A DNA stretch of 64,000 nucleotides from Endozoicomonas sp. ISHI1 (lineage in GTDB: Bacteria; Pseudomonadota; Gammaproteobacteria; Pseudomonadales; Endozoicomonadaceae): assembly GCF_024606225.1 (NCBI RefSeq), contig NZ_JAGRPU010000027.1, forward strand, positions 19,204 to 83,203. The letters run 5' to 3'. The stretch's first letter is position 1; the number at the start of each line of letters is the position of its first letter. Under the pieces are notes generated by a model. It was not told the origin of the DNA, did no database searches, and saw only the letters and a list, made by a program, of their open reading frames with translations. The position numbers and the translations under genes were made by a program. Of this stretch, positions 8,618 through 18,863 are shown piece after piece.

Positions 8618-10558
8618 ATGAAACCTATCCGTTTACTCGATACCCGCCTTGCTAACCAGATTGCTGCCGGTGAGGTGGTTGAACGTCCTGCATCGGTTGT
8701 TAAAGAACTGCTGGAAAACAGTCTTGATGCCGGCGCAAAACGAGTGAATGTCGAAGTAGAAAGTGGTGGTGTCAAATTAATCCGTATTCGTGATGACGGA
8801 CATGGCATTGCCAAAGATGATCTGGCATTAGCCCTGTCGAGACATGCAACCAGTAAGATTTCTGAACTGGAAGACCTGGAAGGTGTCGGCACCCTGGGCT
8901 TTCGTGGTGAAGCTCTGGCATCCATTAGTTCGGTTTCACGCTTAACATTAACGTCTCATGTTGATGGTCAGGAGTCGGGCTGGCAGGTTCGTTCGGAAGG
9001 GCGTGATATGGAAGCTGTTTTAAATCCAGCGCCCCACCCCGTGGGTACGACAATTGAAGTCAAGGATCTGTTTTTTAATACCCCTGCGCGGCGGAAATTC
9101 CTGCGGACAGAAAAAACAGAGTTTTCCCATCTCGAAGAAGTCGTAAAACGTTTGGCCTTGTCCCGGTTTGATGTAGGGTTTGGTCTGAGGCATAACCAGC
9201 GCAGTATTCATCAACTAAGACCCTGCAGCACACAGGCTGAGAAAGATCGCCGGGTAGCGTCTCTCTGTGGACCAAAGTTTATTGAAAACTCGGTGATTGT
9301 TGATGTCGAGGTTTCAGATCTAAAGCTTTGGGGCTGGGTAGGATTACCAACGTTTTCCCGTTCCAGCGCTGATCTTCAGTACTTCTTTGTTAACGGCCGG
9401 GTAATCAGAGATAAACTGGTCGCACATGCTGTGCGTCAAGCCTATCGTGATGTGCTTTATGGGGGTAGGCATCCAACCTTTGTCTTGTATCTTGAGCTTG
9501 ATCCGGCGCAGGTGGATGTTAACGTTCACCCAACCAAGCACGAGGTCCGATTCAGGGATGGTCGAACAGTCCATAACTTCCTGTTCAGTACGTTGCATCG
9601 TGCTCTGGGACAAGTGTCTCCAGAAGATCAACTGCCTTCAGCGGCTCTGTCTTTACAGCCCAAAAGCCAAGCCTCAGGCATTGAAGGTGGCGAATTCAAG
9701 AGTCAGGAAAGTATGAAGCTGTCCCCGGCTCCAGCCAGTGCCTCCTTTTCTTATAGTGCAGCTTCCGGGCAGCCGTCAGCGTTTTCAGGTGCAAGACAAG
9801 CAAGAGAAACACCTCTGCCAGATCAAATTCAGAAGCAGATTCAGGCATACGGTGAGCTTTATGCTTCAGGTGCCACGGAGCGAAGCTCTCTTCAGGAAGA
9901 TCAGCCCTCAGCCATCAATGATACTCCAGCCGAACAGTCTACCTCCGTAAATCTGCCAGAACAGACAGCAGATATCCCACCCCTGGGCTATGCCATAGCA
10001 CAACTGAAAGGTATTTATATTCTCTCTGAGAACGAGCAGGGGATGATTCTGGTCGACATGCATGCTGCTCACGAACGCATTACTTATGAACGGATGAAAA
10101 TTTCCTGGCATGCCGATGGTATTAAAGCCCAGCCTCTGTTGGTACCAAAATCAATTGCTGTCAGTGATCGTGAGGCGACCTGTGCCGAAGAAAATTATGA
10201 GTACTTCAAACAGCTTGGATTGGCGCTTGAGCGAATGGGACCAGAAACACTTTTGGTGCGTCAGTTGCCGGTTATGCTTCACAATGCTGATGTAGAAAAG
10301 CTGGTCCGTGATGTGCTTTCAGATCTGATGCAGCACGGTGACAGTGATCGTGTGGAAAGTCAGATAAATGAGGTACTGGCCACCATGGCCTGTCATGGTT
10401 CAGTACGAGCTAATCGTCGTCTTTCAACCGAAGAAATGAATGCTCTGCTCAGGGACATGGAGCGGACAGAACGCAGCGGACAGTGTAACCATGGAAGACC
10501 CACCTGGACCTTATTGACACTGGATCAGCTGGACAAACTGTTTTTGCGAGGGCGCTAA
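8618..10558 (+). CDS. mutL: DNA mismatch repair protein MutL
   Basis: MutL couples mismatch recognition by MutS to strand removal. The N-terminal GHKL ATPase has the expected motifs: [14 protein letters not shown] with the catalytic Glu and the Asn, DDGHGI, and [11 protein letters not shown] Ser/Gln/Pro-rich linker covers about residues 335-450. The C-terminal dimerisation domain contains [12 protein letters not shown], which fits the endonuclease metal-binding pattern D-x-H-A-x2-E-x4-E, and ends with ACHGSVRA and [10 protein letters not shown]. This implies a nicking MutL of the kind found in bacteria lacking MutH, unlike that of Escherichia coli. The length of 646 residues is normal. The gene order with miaA and hfq downstream is conserved except for the esterase gene inserted after it. 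Confidence 0.96.
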   Translation: MKPIRLLDTRLANQIAAGEVVERPASVVKELLENSLDAGAKRVNVEVESGGVKLIRIRDDGHGIAKDDLALALSRHATSKISELEDLEGVGTLGFRGEALASISSVSRLTLTSHVDGQESGWQVRSEGRDMEAVLNPAPHPVGTTIEVKDLFFNTPARRKFLRTEKTEFSHLEEVVKRLALSRFDVGFGLRHNQRSIHQLRPCSTQAEKDRRVASLCGPKFIENSVIVDVEVSDLKLWGWVGLPTFSRSSADLQYFFVNGRVIRDKLVAHAVRQAYRDVLYGGRHPTFVLYLELDPAQVDVNVHPTKHEVRFRDGRTVHNFLFSTLHRALGQVSPEDQLPSAALSLQPKSQASGIEGGEFKSQESMKLSPAPASASFSYSAASGQPSAFSGARQARETPLPDQIQKQIQAYGELYASGATERSSLQEDQPSAINDTPAEQSTSVNLPEQTADIPPLGYAIAQLKGIYILSENEQGMILVDMHAAHERITYERMKISWHADGIKAQPLLVPKSIAVSDREATCAEENYEYFKQLGLALERMGPETLLVRQLPVMLHNADVEKLVRDVLSDLMQHGDSDRVESQINEVLATMACHGSVRANRRLSTEEMNALLRDMERTERSGQCNHGRPTWTLLTLDQLDKLFLRGR

Positions 10559-10682
10559 TTTACCCTGGAGCCAGTGTATCCGCCAGGAAAGCAGGGCTGT
10601 CTGACTATCCTTTCCGCTCCAACAAATCATCCACGGCCTTTGACAGAATAACCAGACAGCCCAATTCGAGAAAACTCTGACT

Positions 10683-12575
10683 TTAGATGGACCAGGATAT
10701 ACCTAGTTGCAGGGCCTGATAATCTGTCTGATAGTCATCTGCCTTGCTGAACTGGTAGCTGCCGTAAATTTCCATATCGGCTGTCAGGCTGTGCCCCACT
10801 CTCACCTTCATTCGCCAGGCATCGTTGCTAGTGATATCAGCGGGTAGATAGGCCGTACGGCGAGCTATTTTCTGTCGCAGGTCAATGGTTCTCAGGTCGT
10901 CATCATTGAGATCCTTGTTGTAATCAACCTGAATGCCCAGACGCGTTCTGTCGTTAATGGCATCCAGAAAAACACCTGCTGCTGCATTCTTGAAGTCCAG
11001 CTCCTGATCCCCGAATACCATGGAAGAGAGATTGTTTCCGGATTCGGTAAAGCCATCTACTGATGATTTATGATAACTGGCGGATACGACGGGGCCTGCT
11101 TTTATATTGCCATTGTCGTAAAGTGCATAGCCCGTATCCAGTGTTAATCCATAGAGCTTACCTGTAGTGGAGCTACTTTCTTTACGTGTCAGGGCACCTA
11201 AACGGAAACCACGCTTATTTTTATAATCGAGGTCGAAATAGTTCACTGCCGCATTGGAAAACAACCTTTCTCCCTGGTAACTTGCAAAAAGACTGCCGCC
11301 GAAACTGTCGGTTTTATAGTTGGATTGCTCGGGTGTGTATCGAGTTTCAGCACCCTGTATGGCGATACCCAGCCTGAGTGCTTCTGTCAATTGGTAGTGC
11401 AGGCCCGCATGGATGACATAGCCCTTGTTGTTATTGGCTTTCCTGCCAACAGCGTCATAAATCTGGTTTTCTACTCCGGCTCCGCCGCCAAAAAATGACA
11501 AGGTGCCTGATTCCGCGTCTTTCCAGCGATGCTGTGCCAGTTCATTGAAAATATTGTTATCCAGTGTGGCTGAGTGAGAGTCTGCAATTCTTGGCAAGCC
11601 GCCGACTTCGGTGGCCCCCCTGATGGCCGACAAAATATAATCGCTGCCTATTTTGTGCATGACGCTGGAGGGGTGCAGGCCATCCCAGAATATTGACTTC
11701 TGTGCAACCCCCGTTGTGATGCGTTCTCTCTGGTCTCCCCCCTGATCAGGCGCTCTGCATGGGACGCCAATTGGCTCACCCTTAACCATACAGGTGATAT
11801 CGGTATTTTCAGAGGAAAGATCAATGAAACCGAAGGCTGCCGCGTTATCAGACACCTCTGTAACCAGACCAGACAGATTCATATAGAAGATATTGGCACT
11901 GGACTTTTGGAGCTCTGTGAGGACGGCGTCATCAATCGCTTTACTGGCCATACTGAGTTGGTCACGGGTGCCAGATAACTCACGCTCTCCTCCTGGTGTT
12001 TCTCCAAGATTGGGAACATTGAGCAAAACGATATAACGAGCGCCATAGCTTTGGAGAGCATTGACACTGCCCACCATGTTTTGAGCAACTTCCCGGGGTG
12101 TCCGAAGCTGATGCACCACAAATACCACATCATTGCTGCCTCCCAAAACCATGTACATGGCTTTTTTATCTGCCTGCCCCTGGTTTCTCATGAAGAAGGT
12201 ATTTTGCTTTTGAGCCTGGAAAAATTGCTCTGGATTTAATGGCGTGTACGGGCTGTCAGACGTGATTGATAAAAGAATTTCCTCACTGGAGTTGCCACTC
12301 ACGGCAAAGTTATTGCCACCCGTCACAGAAGGGCTAAGATCAAGCCTCATTGTGCCGGCAATATTCTGATTGTATAAAGTTTTGTCTGAGAAAGTGAGTG
12401 GGAACAAACGCCCGGAAAAAGGGATTTTCAGGTTGCCGGTATCTGAGATACTGTCCCCAAAACTAAAAAACTGACTATAAAGTTCATTTGCATTTACAGG
12501 GGATAGCGTTAAAGAAAGAGCTGCTGCTGAAAGTACTTTTCGGTAAGAGGGCTTTAAAAACGGGACTGCTTTCAT
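10683..12575 (-). CDS. Autotransporter GDSL-family esterase/lipase
   Basis: This 630-residue protein resembles EstA-type autotransporters, outer-membrane proteins displaying a lipolytic passenger at the surface. A signal peptide covers about residues 1-29, ending SPVNA. The passenger (about 30-330) shows FSFGDSISDTGN with the nucleophile Ser, the GGSNDVV block III, and DGLHPSSVMHKI with the catalytic Asp and His. The last 280 residues form an autotransporter beta-barrel of alternating strands that ends LQLGISWSI with a C-terminal aromatic/hydrophobic signature. Substrate is unknown; relatives hydrolyse short-chain and lipid esters. It lies on the opposite strand between mutL and miaA, which are usually adjacent, so it is likely an insertion. 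No good terminator is visible on its 3' side. Confidence 0.88.
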   Translation of the reverse strand: MKAVPFLKPSYRKVLSAAALSLTLSPVNANELYSQFFSFGDSISDTGNLKIPFSGRLFPLTFSDKTLYNQNIAGTMRLDLSPSVTGGNNFAVSGNSSEEILLSITSDSPYTPLNPEQFFQAQKQNTFFMRNQGQADKKAMYMVLGGSNDVVFVVHQLRTPREVAQNMVGSVNALQSYGARYIVLLNVPNLGETPGGERELSGTRDQLSMASKAIDDAVLTELQKSSANIFYMNLSGLVTEVSDNAAAFGFIDLSSENTDITCMVKGEPIGVPCRAPDQGGDQRERITTGVAQKSIFWDGLHPSSVMHKIGSDYILSAIRGATEVGGLPRIADSHSATLDNNIFNELAQHRWKDAESGTLSFFGGGAGVENQIYDAVGRKANNNKGYVIHAGLHYQLTEALRLGIAIQGAETRYTPEQSNYKTDSFGGSLFASYQGERLFSNAAVNYFDLDYKNKRGFRLGALTRKESSSTTGKLYGLTLDTGYALYDNGNIKAGPVVSASYHKSSVDGFTESGNNLSSMVFGDQELDFKNAAAGVFLDAINDRTRLGIQVDYNKDLNDDDLRTIDLRQKIARRTAYLPADITSNDAWRMKVRVGHSLTADMEIYGSYQFSKADDYQTDYQALQLGISWSI

Positions 12576-12641
12576 GATAAACCTGTTTTTCGATCAGTTG
12601 GCGTCGGTCATTCCATTGTTCCTGTGCTCCAATTAAACTAA

Positions 12642-12687
12642 GGGTCTGTTCGAGAATAGACTGCCTTACTGTGGTGGCAACAAATTG
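12642..12687. repeat. Truncated end of the CTAG-associated inverted-repeat element
   Basis: About 46 bases match one end of the 159-bp element at 59848-60006, including GAGAATAGACTGCC and the GGCA-CAAATTG block. The left neighbour is CTAA, close to the CTAG found beside full copies. The match fades after about 12690 and no opposite end is visible, so this is a relic between the esterase promoter and miaA. Confidence 0.55.
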
Positions 12688-12822
12688 CTAAAAAATTTTT
12701 GCCATCCCCGGTCAGGTTCGCGGAACTCTTTCATAAATTTCCAGTCTATAGCTTTTGAACCCGGGAACGCTTCAGGTACACTCGGCTACCCGTTTTTCTA
12801 ATAACGCTTTATTTTTCTGTTT

Positions 12823-13794
12823 ATGGCATCCGAACCGAGTACACAGAGGGTCTCTTCTGAAGAAAAACTGCCACCGGCTATTTTCCTGATGGGGCCCACT
12901 GCATCCGGCAAAACCGATCTGGCTATCCAGCTGGCAGAGCAACTTCCCTGTGAGTTGATCAGTGTTGATTCGGCACTGGTCTACAAGGGCATGGATATAG
13001 GAACAGCTAAGCCCTCTGCGCAGGAGCTGGCTCAGGCTCCTCATCGGTTGATTGATATCCGGGATCCTTCCGAGCCTTATTCTGCAGCTGACTTTCGTAA
13101 GGATGCTCTCAGGGAAATGACGGAAATTACTAATAAGGGAAACATACCTCTTCTTGTGGGAGGTACCATGCTTTATTTCAAGGCGCTTCGGGATGGTTTG
13201 GCACCCCTGCCAGCCGCGGATCCTGAAATCAGGGAAATATTGATGGGCAGGGCAGAGTCTGAGGGCTGGCAGGCGCTTCATGAAGAGCTTCAGAGTGTCG
13301 ACCCTGTAGCCGCACTTCGTATTAAAGCAACGGATACTCAGCGCCTGCAAAGGGCACTGGAAGTCTATTATGCGACAGGTAAGGTACTTTCCCGTTGGCA
13401 TCTGGAGCAACAAGCCAGTCGACTGCCATACAATGTAGTCAATCTGGCTATTGCTCCCAAGGATCGATCAATACTTCATCAGCGCATTGAAACCCGTTTC
13501 AGGCTGATGCTGGAGCACAACTTTATGGATGAAGTCAGGGCTCTTTATGAGAGGGAAGATCTGGATATTTCACTGCCTTCCATCAGAGCGGTGGGTTATC
13601 GCCAGGTCTGGGGATATCTTGAAGGGGAGATGGATTACTCCACCATGGTGGAAAAAGGAGTGGTCGCTACCCGGCAACTGGCCAAGCGACAGTTGACCTG
13701 GCTCAGAAGCTGGCCCGATATACACTGGCTGGACAGTACGTCGGAAAACCGGTTAGAAGAAGCCTTAAAATGGCTGAAGCCCGTCCTCAAATAA
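12823..13794 (+). CDS. miaA: tRNA dimethylallyltransferase
   Basis: MiaA transfers a dimethylallyl group to N6 of A37 in tRNAs reading UNN codons, the first step of ms2i6A. Walker [13 protein letters not shown] lies near residue 25, followed by [28 protein letters not shown] and the [11 protein letters not shown] block. Later blocks [12 protein letters not shown] and [11 protein letters not shown] complete the family pattern. Length is 323 residues, slightly above average because of a short N-terminal extension. The ATG at 12823 has no clear Shine-Dalgarno sequence. It precedes hfq by 308 bp; in relatives the hfq promoters lie in or just after miaA. Confidence 0.96.
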   Translation: MASEPSTQRVSSEEKLPPAIFLMGPTASGKTDLAIQLAEQLPCELISVDSALVYKGMDIGTAKPSAQELAQAPHRLIDIRDPSEPYSAADFRKDALREMTEITNKGNIPLLVGGTMLYFKALRDGLAPLPAADPEIREILMGRAESEGWQALHEELQSVDPVAALRIKATDTQRLQRALEVYYATGKVLSRWHLEQQASRLPYNVVNLAIAPKDRSILHQRIETRFRLMLEHNFMDEVRALYEREDLDISLPSIRAVGYRQVWGYLEGEMDYSTMVEKGVVATRQLAKRQLTWLRSWPDIHWLDSTSENRLEEALKWLKPVLK

Positions 13795-14102
13795 GGAATA
13801 ATAAGAAGTGTGATTTCTGTATAACTCTTCTGGCCCCGGCTTTGTATTGGTTACATCATTGACAAAGTGTATTGGAAAAGGCTGGTACGTGAGCACCTGC
13901 AATAGTTTCTGCAGGTCCGGTATGAGTAGCTAGTATTACCTATTGATGGCAGTGCGGGGCTTCGCTTACTGTTGCCCGGCTGAATTTCTGGGCTGTACAC
14001 AGATTGAACAATCAGGTACTGGCACTGCCGGTCGAGCGAATAGCCCAACTAGAAGTGAACAAAGGCTATTCAAAAACCCGAGAATTAATAAGGAGTACAG
14101 AA

Positions 14103-14360
14103 ATGTCAAAAGGGCATTCTCTACAAGACCCTTACCTTAATGTGCTGCGTAAAGAGCGCGTGCCGGTTTCCATTTACCTGGTAAACGGCATCAAACTCCA
14201 GGGACAGATCGAATCATTCGATCAGTTCGTAATCCTTCTGAAAAACACTGTTAGCCAGATGGTTTACAAGCACGCAGTATCAACTGTAGTGCCAAGCCGT
14301 CCGGTACGTCTGCCGATGCAGGGGCAGGAAGGCATGGCCGAGCACGACGAGCAAGAATGA
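14103..14360 (+). CDS. hfq: RNA chaperone Hfq
   Basis: Hfq is a ring-shaped hexamer that pairs small RNAs with mRNAs and affects RNA decay and poly(A) tailing. The 85-residue protein has the Sm1 region [20 protein letters not shown] with the conserved Gln and Asp, [10 protein letters not shown], and the Sm2 signature [12 protein letters not shown] with the KH pair that binds uridine. The C-terminal tail is short and acidic. A frame open further upstream is ignored because AAGGAG at 14090-14095 sits seven bases before the ATG at 14103. The 308-bp gap before it has a TTGACA at 13859-13864, but I see no strong matching -10. Confidence 0.97.
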   Translation: MSKGHSLQDPYLNVLRKERVPVSIYLVNGIKLQGQIESFDQFVILLKNTVSQMVYKHAVSTVVPSRPVRLPMQGQEGMAEHDEQE

Positions 14361-14380
14361 ACTTTTTGCTGGTTGATTAG

Positions 14381-14404
14381 AAGGCGCTTTCGTAGCGCCT
14401 TTTG
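14381..14404 (+). terminator. Rho-independent terminator after hfq
   Basis: AAGGCGCT pairs with AGCGCCTT across a TTCGT loop and is followed by TT. About 315 bases lie between this hairpin and hflX with no gene I can support, so hflX probably has its own promoter. Confidence 0.75.
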
Positions 14405-14719
14405 ACGTTTAAGAGTTTTATAAACACTGCGTCTACGATTGAAGCATTTTCCACTATGAACAGTGTCATATGGAAGAAACAGCTGTGTAGAACAATAATC
14501 GGGCGGTATACTGACACGCTGGCAGCTTGTTTTTAACGAATAATTCAGATCGTTTAATACTCTCTGCTGCGTAAATGAATGGTTCCGGTCGCAGTTAGCA
14601 GCCATAAGAGAAACATTGTCGTCCTGCCATAATGCCATCTGGTCTTGAGTCATCCGGGAACGACGTCTGCTTTATGGTTACTGGTTCCTTGTGAAAGAAA
14701 ATAATTTCAGGAGTTCTGT

Positions 14720-16009
14720 TTGTTTTTTGAACGCCATGAAGGTGGTGAAAGTGCAATCCTTGTTCATCCGGATATGAGTGAAGACAAGGAACGGGAAGAT
14801 CCGCAGGAATTTATGGAGCTGGTTCGTTCCGCTGGTGTTGAAACTCTGGCTTTTATCACAGTGAACGTGCGGTCTCCTTCTCCCCGCTATTTTGTGGGTC
14901 CTGGCAAAGTTGAAGAAATCCGTCAATCCGTGTTTCAGCAAAGGGCTGAAGTTGTTCTGTTTAATCACGCTTTGTCGCCTAGTCAGGCAAGAAACCTTGA
15001 AAAAGAGCTGGAATGCCGTGTCATCGACCGCACCGGACTGATTCTGGATATTTTTGCTCAGCGTGCCAGAACCTTTGAGGGTAAGCTGCAGGTTGAATTG
15101 GCTCAGCTTGAATACATGAGTACCCGTCTGATCCGTGGCTGGACTCACCTGGAGAGGCAGAAAGGGGGTATTGGTCTGCGGGGGCCGGGTGAGACCCAGT
15201 TGGAGACTGACCGCAGATTGCTGAGGGCGAGAATTAAGAGCATTACCCGCCGATTGGAAAAAGTTCGTAAGCAGCGTGCTCAGGGGCGCCGTTCCCGAAA
15301 GAGGGCAGAAGTGCCGCAGGTTTCTCTGGTGGGTTATACCAACACAGGCAAATCTACATTATTCAATAGCATGACTCAGTCGGATGTTTATGCGCAGGAT
15401 CAGTTGTTTGCCACACTGGACCCAACCTTGAGAAGGCTGGATCTTGCCGATCTGGGGCCGGTGATTTTGGCGGATACGGTAGGATTTATTCGACACCTGC
15501 CTCATAAGCTGGTCGAAGCCTTTCGGGCGACTCTGGAAGAAACCCGTCAGGCAGATTTGCTGTTGCATGTGATCGATGCTCATGATCCGGAACGTCTGGA
15601 AAACATCAGGGAAGTGCATGAGGTTCTCAAAGAAATTGATGCCAATGAAGTACCTGCACTGCAGATTTATAACAAGATTGATCTGCTGGCTGAGGTAACG
15701 CCTAAAATCCAGCGTGATGATAATGGGCGACCTGAAAGGGTCTGGGTCTCTGCAAAAGACGGTGTGGGTCTGGAGTTAATCGAAAAGGCTATTACCGAAT
15801 TGCTGGGCGATGATATGGTTCAGGGGCGTCTGCTGCTGAGGGCTGCCCAAGGAAAAGTGAGAGCACGTTTGTACCAAATGGGTGCCATTCAGTCAGAAGA
15901 GTATTCTGACAATGGTGAGCTCTTGCTGGCTATCCGTATGCCCAGAAGTGACTTTGACCGTGTCGCTAAACAGGAAGGGTTGCAGGCAGATTGCCTGATA
16001 GAAGGGTAG
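14720..16009 (+). CDS. hflX: GTPase HflX
   Basis: HflX is a ribosome-binding GTPase that rescues or splits stalled and heat-damaged ribosomes. The N-terminal HflX domain (about 1-180) includes RYFVGPGKVEEI and the Gly-rich GGIGLRGPGETQLETDRR. The G domain (about 200-365) shows G1 GYTNTGKST, G3 DTVGFI, and G4 NKIDLL. A C-terminal ferredoxin-like tail completes the 429 residues. I take the TTG at 14720 as start: CAGGAG at 14708-14713 is well spaced, and the resulting MFFERHEGG resembles the start of other HflX proteins. It is separated from hflK by 470 bp, longer than usual. Confidence 0.95.
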   Translation: MFFERHEGGESAILVHPDMSEDKEREDPQEFMELVRSAGVETLAFITVNVRSPSPRYFVGPGKVEEIRQSVFQQRAEVVLFNHALSPSQARNLEKELECRVIDRTGLILDIFAQRARTFEGKLQVELAQLEYMSTRLIRGWTHLERQKGGIGLRGPGETQLETDRRLLRARIKSITRRLEKVRKQRAQGRRSRKRAEVPQVSLVGYTNTGKSTLFNSMTQSDVYAQDQLFATLDPTLRRLDLADLGPVILADTVGFIRHLPHKLVEAFRATLEETRQADLLLHVIDAHDPERLENIREVHEVLKEIDANEVPALQIYNKIDLLAEVTPKIQRDDNGRPERVWVSAKDGVGLELIEKAITELLGDDMVQGRLLLRAAQGKVRARLYQMGAIQSEEYSDNGELLLAIRMPRSDFDRVAKQEGLQADCLIEG

Positions 16010-16479
16010 GATTATTGTTACCGAATAGTCAGTGATGTGTCAGGAAGATGCGGTGATTACTAATATGAGCTTGCACTTCCTGCTGTCCAAACTCTACAAT
16101 CTGGCCTAGGAGTCCTGTCAGACCTGAGATAATTTCATACTCGAAAGCTTGAGTTAGACAGGCTCCCGGAACGACACAACTGGTCTGTATCCGAAAGTCG
16201 TGGTGTTGGAAAAGTGCTGAATATTCACTCTTCCAGTCAAGCCTTCGGGGATCACGACCGGGGAGACAATACGCCTGTCCGGGCAAGGTCACGTTCACAG
16301 ATCTGTCAGGCCGATCGCCTTATGGGTTTTTTTGTACTGTTGTAAAGAGAATAACCCTGTCGTGATGGCGAGGATCAGCTTTACAGCAAAATAGTTTGCT
16401 CACAGAGCCAGTTTGGACCATCCAAGTCCTGACGCATCAGCTGGGCAGAGAATTCGTTACTGACTCTACGGAGACATAT
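16010..16479. other. Long hflX-hflK intergenic region, no supported gene
   Basis: In related bacteria this gap is short. A minus-strand reading frame of 89 codons at 16029-16298 starts with GTG, has no ribosome site I can see and shows no recognisable motif, so I do not call it. The stretch just before hflK probably carries a promoter and the GGAGA ribosome site at 16470-16474. Confidence 0.4.
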
Positions 16480-17658
16480 ATGGCCTGGAACGAGCCGGGT
16501 GGAAACAGCCAGGATCCATGGGGTAGTGGAAAAAATAACGGTGGTGGCAAAAATCAGGGGCCACCTGATCTGGACGAGGCATTCCGCAAACTGCAGGACA
16601 AACTGAACTCAATGTTTGGTGGTGGCAAGAGCGGAGGCAGTTCAGGCAGAGGGGGCAATGACTCCGGTTCTTCTTCAGGAATGTTTATCGGAATCATAGT
16701 TCTGGCAATTGTCGCCTATCTGTGGAACGCAATTTACACCGTCGATGAAAAAGAGCGTGCTGTTATTTTGCGTTTCGGGGTATATACCGAGACCGTTGGT
16801 CCGGGTCTTCACATGTATTTCCCACCTTTTGAAAGCAAGTTTCAGGAAAAGGTGACTGAACTTCGTACCTATAACCTGAGACAGCAGATGCTGACTGAAG
16901 ACGAAAACATTGTTGAAGTCTCCATGTCTGTCCAATACAACATTGAAGACGTTAAAAATTATGTTCTGAACGTCGCCAAGCCACTGATGAGTCTTGAACA
17001 GGCCACTCAGAGTGCTCTGCGCCATGTCGTCGGCAGCTCTGAGATGTATCAGGTACTGACCCAGGGGCGTGAAGTTCTGGGGCAGGAAGTTCGTACTCGT
17101 TTGCAGGAGTACCAGGAAAACTATGGTACAGGGCTGCGCATTGGGAAAGTCAACATAGAAAGTGCCCAGCCTCCAAAAGAAGTTCAGGCCGCTTTTGATG
17201 ATGTGATCCGTGCCCGGGAAGACGAACAGCGTGCCAAGAATAAGGCGGAAGCTTACGCAAACAAGGTTATTCCTGAGTCCCGTGGTAAAGCTCAGCGGAC
17301 TATTGAAGAGGCAAATGCGTACCGCGATGAGGTCATTGCCAGAGCTGAAGGTGAATCTGATCGTTTCTCCAAGCTGCTGACAGAGTACAAACGTGCACCT
17401 GAAGTGACACGTGAGCGTCTCTACATCGAAACTGTTGAAGAAGTCCTGAAGAACACCAGCAAGGTACTGGTGGATGTCAAGGGTGGCAATAATATGATCT
17501 ACCTGCCACTGGATAGACTGACCCAGGGCAAGTCATCCATGCCAGCCCAGCCATCTGAGCTGAGCAGTCAGGATTTGTCTGACATCAGTAATCGCGTTGC
17601 AGAGGAGCTGAGCAAGCGAGTGAACAGTGCACGTAGCAGTGGGAGGGTTGGTCGATGA
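16480..17658 (+). CDS. hflK: FtsH protease modulator HflK (SPFH family)
   Basis: HflK and HflC form a large membrane complex that encloses and regulates the FtsH protease. The 392-residue protein begins with MAWNEPGGN and a Gly/Ser/Asn-rich cytoplasmic N-terminus typical of HflK. One transmembrane helix follows at about residues 65-85 (FIGIIVLAIVAYLWNAIY). The SPFH/band-7 domain begins VDEKERAVILRFG, and an Ala/Glu/Arg-rich coiled region carries the rest. The start is set by GGAGA seven bases upstream; an upstream in-frame extension is not conserved in character. The stop overlaps the hflC start by four bases (ATGA), indicating translational coupling. Confidence 0.96.
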   Translation: MAWNEPGGNSQDPWGSGKNNGGGKNQGPPDLDEAFRKLQDKLNSMFGGGKSGGSSGRGGNDSGSSSGMFIGIIVLAIVAYLWNAIYTVDEKERAVILRFGVYTETVGPGLHMYFPPFESKFQEKVTELRTYNLRQQMLTEDENIVEVSMSVQYNIEDVKNYVLNVAKPLMSLEQATQSALRHVVGSSEMYQVLTQGREVLGQEVRTRLQEYQENYGTGLRIGKVNIESAQPPKEVQAAFDDVIRAREDEQRAKNKAEAYANKVIPESRGKAQRTIEEANAYRDEVIARAEGESDRFSKLLTEYKRAPEVTRERLYIETVEEVLKNTSKVLVDVKGGNNMIYLPLDRLTQGKSSMPAQPSELSSQDLSDISNRVAEELSKRVNSARSSGRVGR

Positions 17659-18533
17659 ATCAGAAAGGTTTTACAGCCCTGATCGCCGGTCTTGTCATCT
17701 TGGTTCTGGCCTGGAGTTGTCTCTTTGTTATCAGCGAGCGTGAGCGCGCTGTGCAACTGCGTTTTGGTCAGCTGGTGAACCCGAATCTCAAGCCGGGTCT
17801 GCACTTTAAATTCCCGTTTGTGGATAACGTGCGCATTTTTGATGCCCGTCTGCAACACCTCGAGGTGCCATCTGAGCGCTTCCTGACGCTGGAACAGAAA
17901 GCCGTTATTGTGGATTCCTACATCAAGTGGCGAATTGCGGATGTAGCCAAATTCTACAAGTCTACAGCTGGTGATATTTTTCGTGCTAACACACTGCTTT
18001 CTCAGCGTGCTGAATCCAGAATGCGTAACAAGTTTGGTGGTCTGACACTGAACGAGGTGGTATCCGGTCAGCGTGATAAGCTGATGAATGATATCACCAG
18101 TAATCTCGATAAAGTGGCCAGGGAAGAGCTGGGTGTGACTGTGGTTGATGTCCGGGTTAAGAAAGTCGACCTGCCACCTCAGGTCAGTGACTCGGTATTC
18201 GAGCGTATGTCTTCCGAGCGTGAAAAAGAAGCTCAGGAATACCGCTCTAAAGGTCAGGAAATGGCCGAAGGTATCCGTGCTAATGCGGACCGCGAACAGC
18301 GCGTTATTCAGGCAGATGCCTATAAAGAAGCTGAGATTGTTCGAGGTGATGGTGATGCCAAGGCGGCAGAAGTTTATGCTAAGGCTTATCGTCAGGATCC
18401 TGAATTTTACGCTTTCTATCGTAGCCTCCAAGCTTATAAAGGGTCTTTTGACAGTAAAGGCGACATCCTGTTGCTGGAGCCTGACAATGACTTCTTCAAC
18501 TATCTGAACAATCAGTCAGGCAGCAAAAAGTAA
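17655..18533 (+). CDS. hflC: FtsH protease modulator HflC (SPFH family)
   Basis: HflC is the partner of HflK in the periplasm-facing FtsH regulatory assembly. The 292-residue sequence has one N-terminal transmembrane helix (about residues 6-26, GFTALIAGLVILVLAWSCLFV) followed directly by the SPFH block ISERERAVQLRFGQ. The central coiled segment contains MSSEREKEAQEYRSKGQE and the block ADREQRVIQADAYKEAE. The C-terminus has the conserved DPEFYAFYRSLQAYKGSF. It is the last gene of the pair and is followed by a terminator at 18625-18648. In relatives yjeT follows immediately; here a 3.6-kb insert intervenes. Confidence 0.96.
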   Translation: MNQKGFTALIAGLVILVLAWSCLFVISERERAVQLRFGQLVNPNLKPGLHFKFPFVDNVRIFDARLQHLEVPSERFLTLEQKAVIVDSYIKWRIADVAKFYKSTAGDIFRANTLLSQRAESRMRNKFGGLTLNEVVSGQRDKLMNDITSNLDKVAREELGVTVVDVRVKKVDLPPQVSDSVFERMSSEREKEAQEYRSKGQEMAEGIRANADREQRVIQADAYKEAEIVRGDGDAKAAEVYAKAYRQDPEFYAFYRSLQAYKGSFDSKGDILLLEPDNDFFNYLNNQSGSKK

Positions 18534-18624
18534 GTGTTCAGGCTGCCGGGTACGGCATTGCAGAGGTCCGGATGGACTGAAACGATGCTGCTGCCCTTAC
18601 TTCAGTGAGTGTTGTGATGTCGCA

Positions 18625-18648
18625 AACCGGGTTCTGCCCGGCTTTTTT
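18625..18648 (+). terminator. Rho-independent terminator after hflC (copy 1)
   Basis: AACCGGG-TTCTG-CCCGG followed by C and six T. The surrounding 36 bases recur almost unchanged at about 22207-22242, so this hairpin flanks both sides of the 18.65-22.2 kb insert. Confidence 0.8.
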
Positions 18649-18863
18649 GTGGGCCTATCCAGTAAACTTCAAATAGCAGTTAAAAAACTGTGGTAGTGGT
18701 AGATGTTTTGGTGACCGCATTCTGGCCAGAAAAATTGTATAGGAGGCGGGCTCCTGAAGGATGAATCTGTGATCAGATACAACCATCTCTTGTTTTGCAA
18801 TATTGAGATGGTTGCTCTTGACTGAATATGAATTAAACAGTGAAACTACTGTTTTTTAAAACT

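Noticed and set aside
10594..10662. GGGCTGTCTG and CAGACAGCCC complementary segments between mutL and the esterase gene
   Set aside because: The loop is about 50 bases and no T tract follows, so a terminator is not supported.
13859..13890. TTGACA and a TGGTAC-N-TGCA look-alike before hfq, possible sigma-70 or sigma-54 promoter
   Set aside because: The -10 is weak and the sigma-54 spacing does not fit; not strong enough to list as a promoter.
14264..14653. 129-codon minus-strand frame over the end of hfq and the gap after it
   Set aside because: It overlaps the hfq coding end and runs through the terminator; no ribosome site or motif.
16029..16298. 89-codon minus-strand frame in the hflX-hflK gap
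   Set aside because: GTG start, no ribosome site, no recognisable motif; kept as a gap entry.
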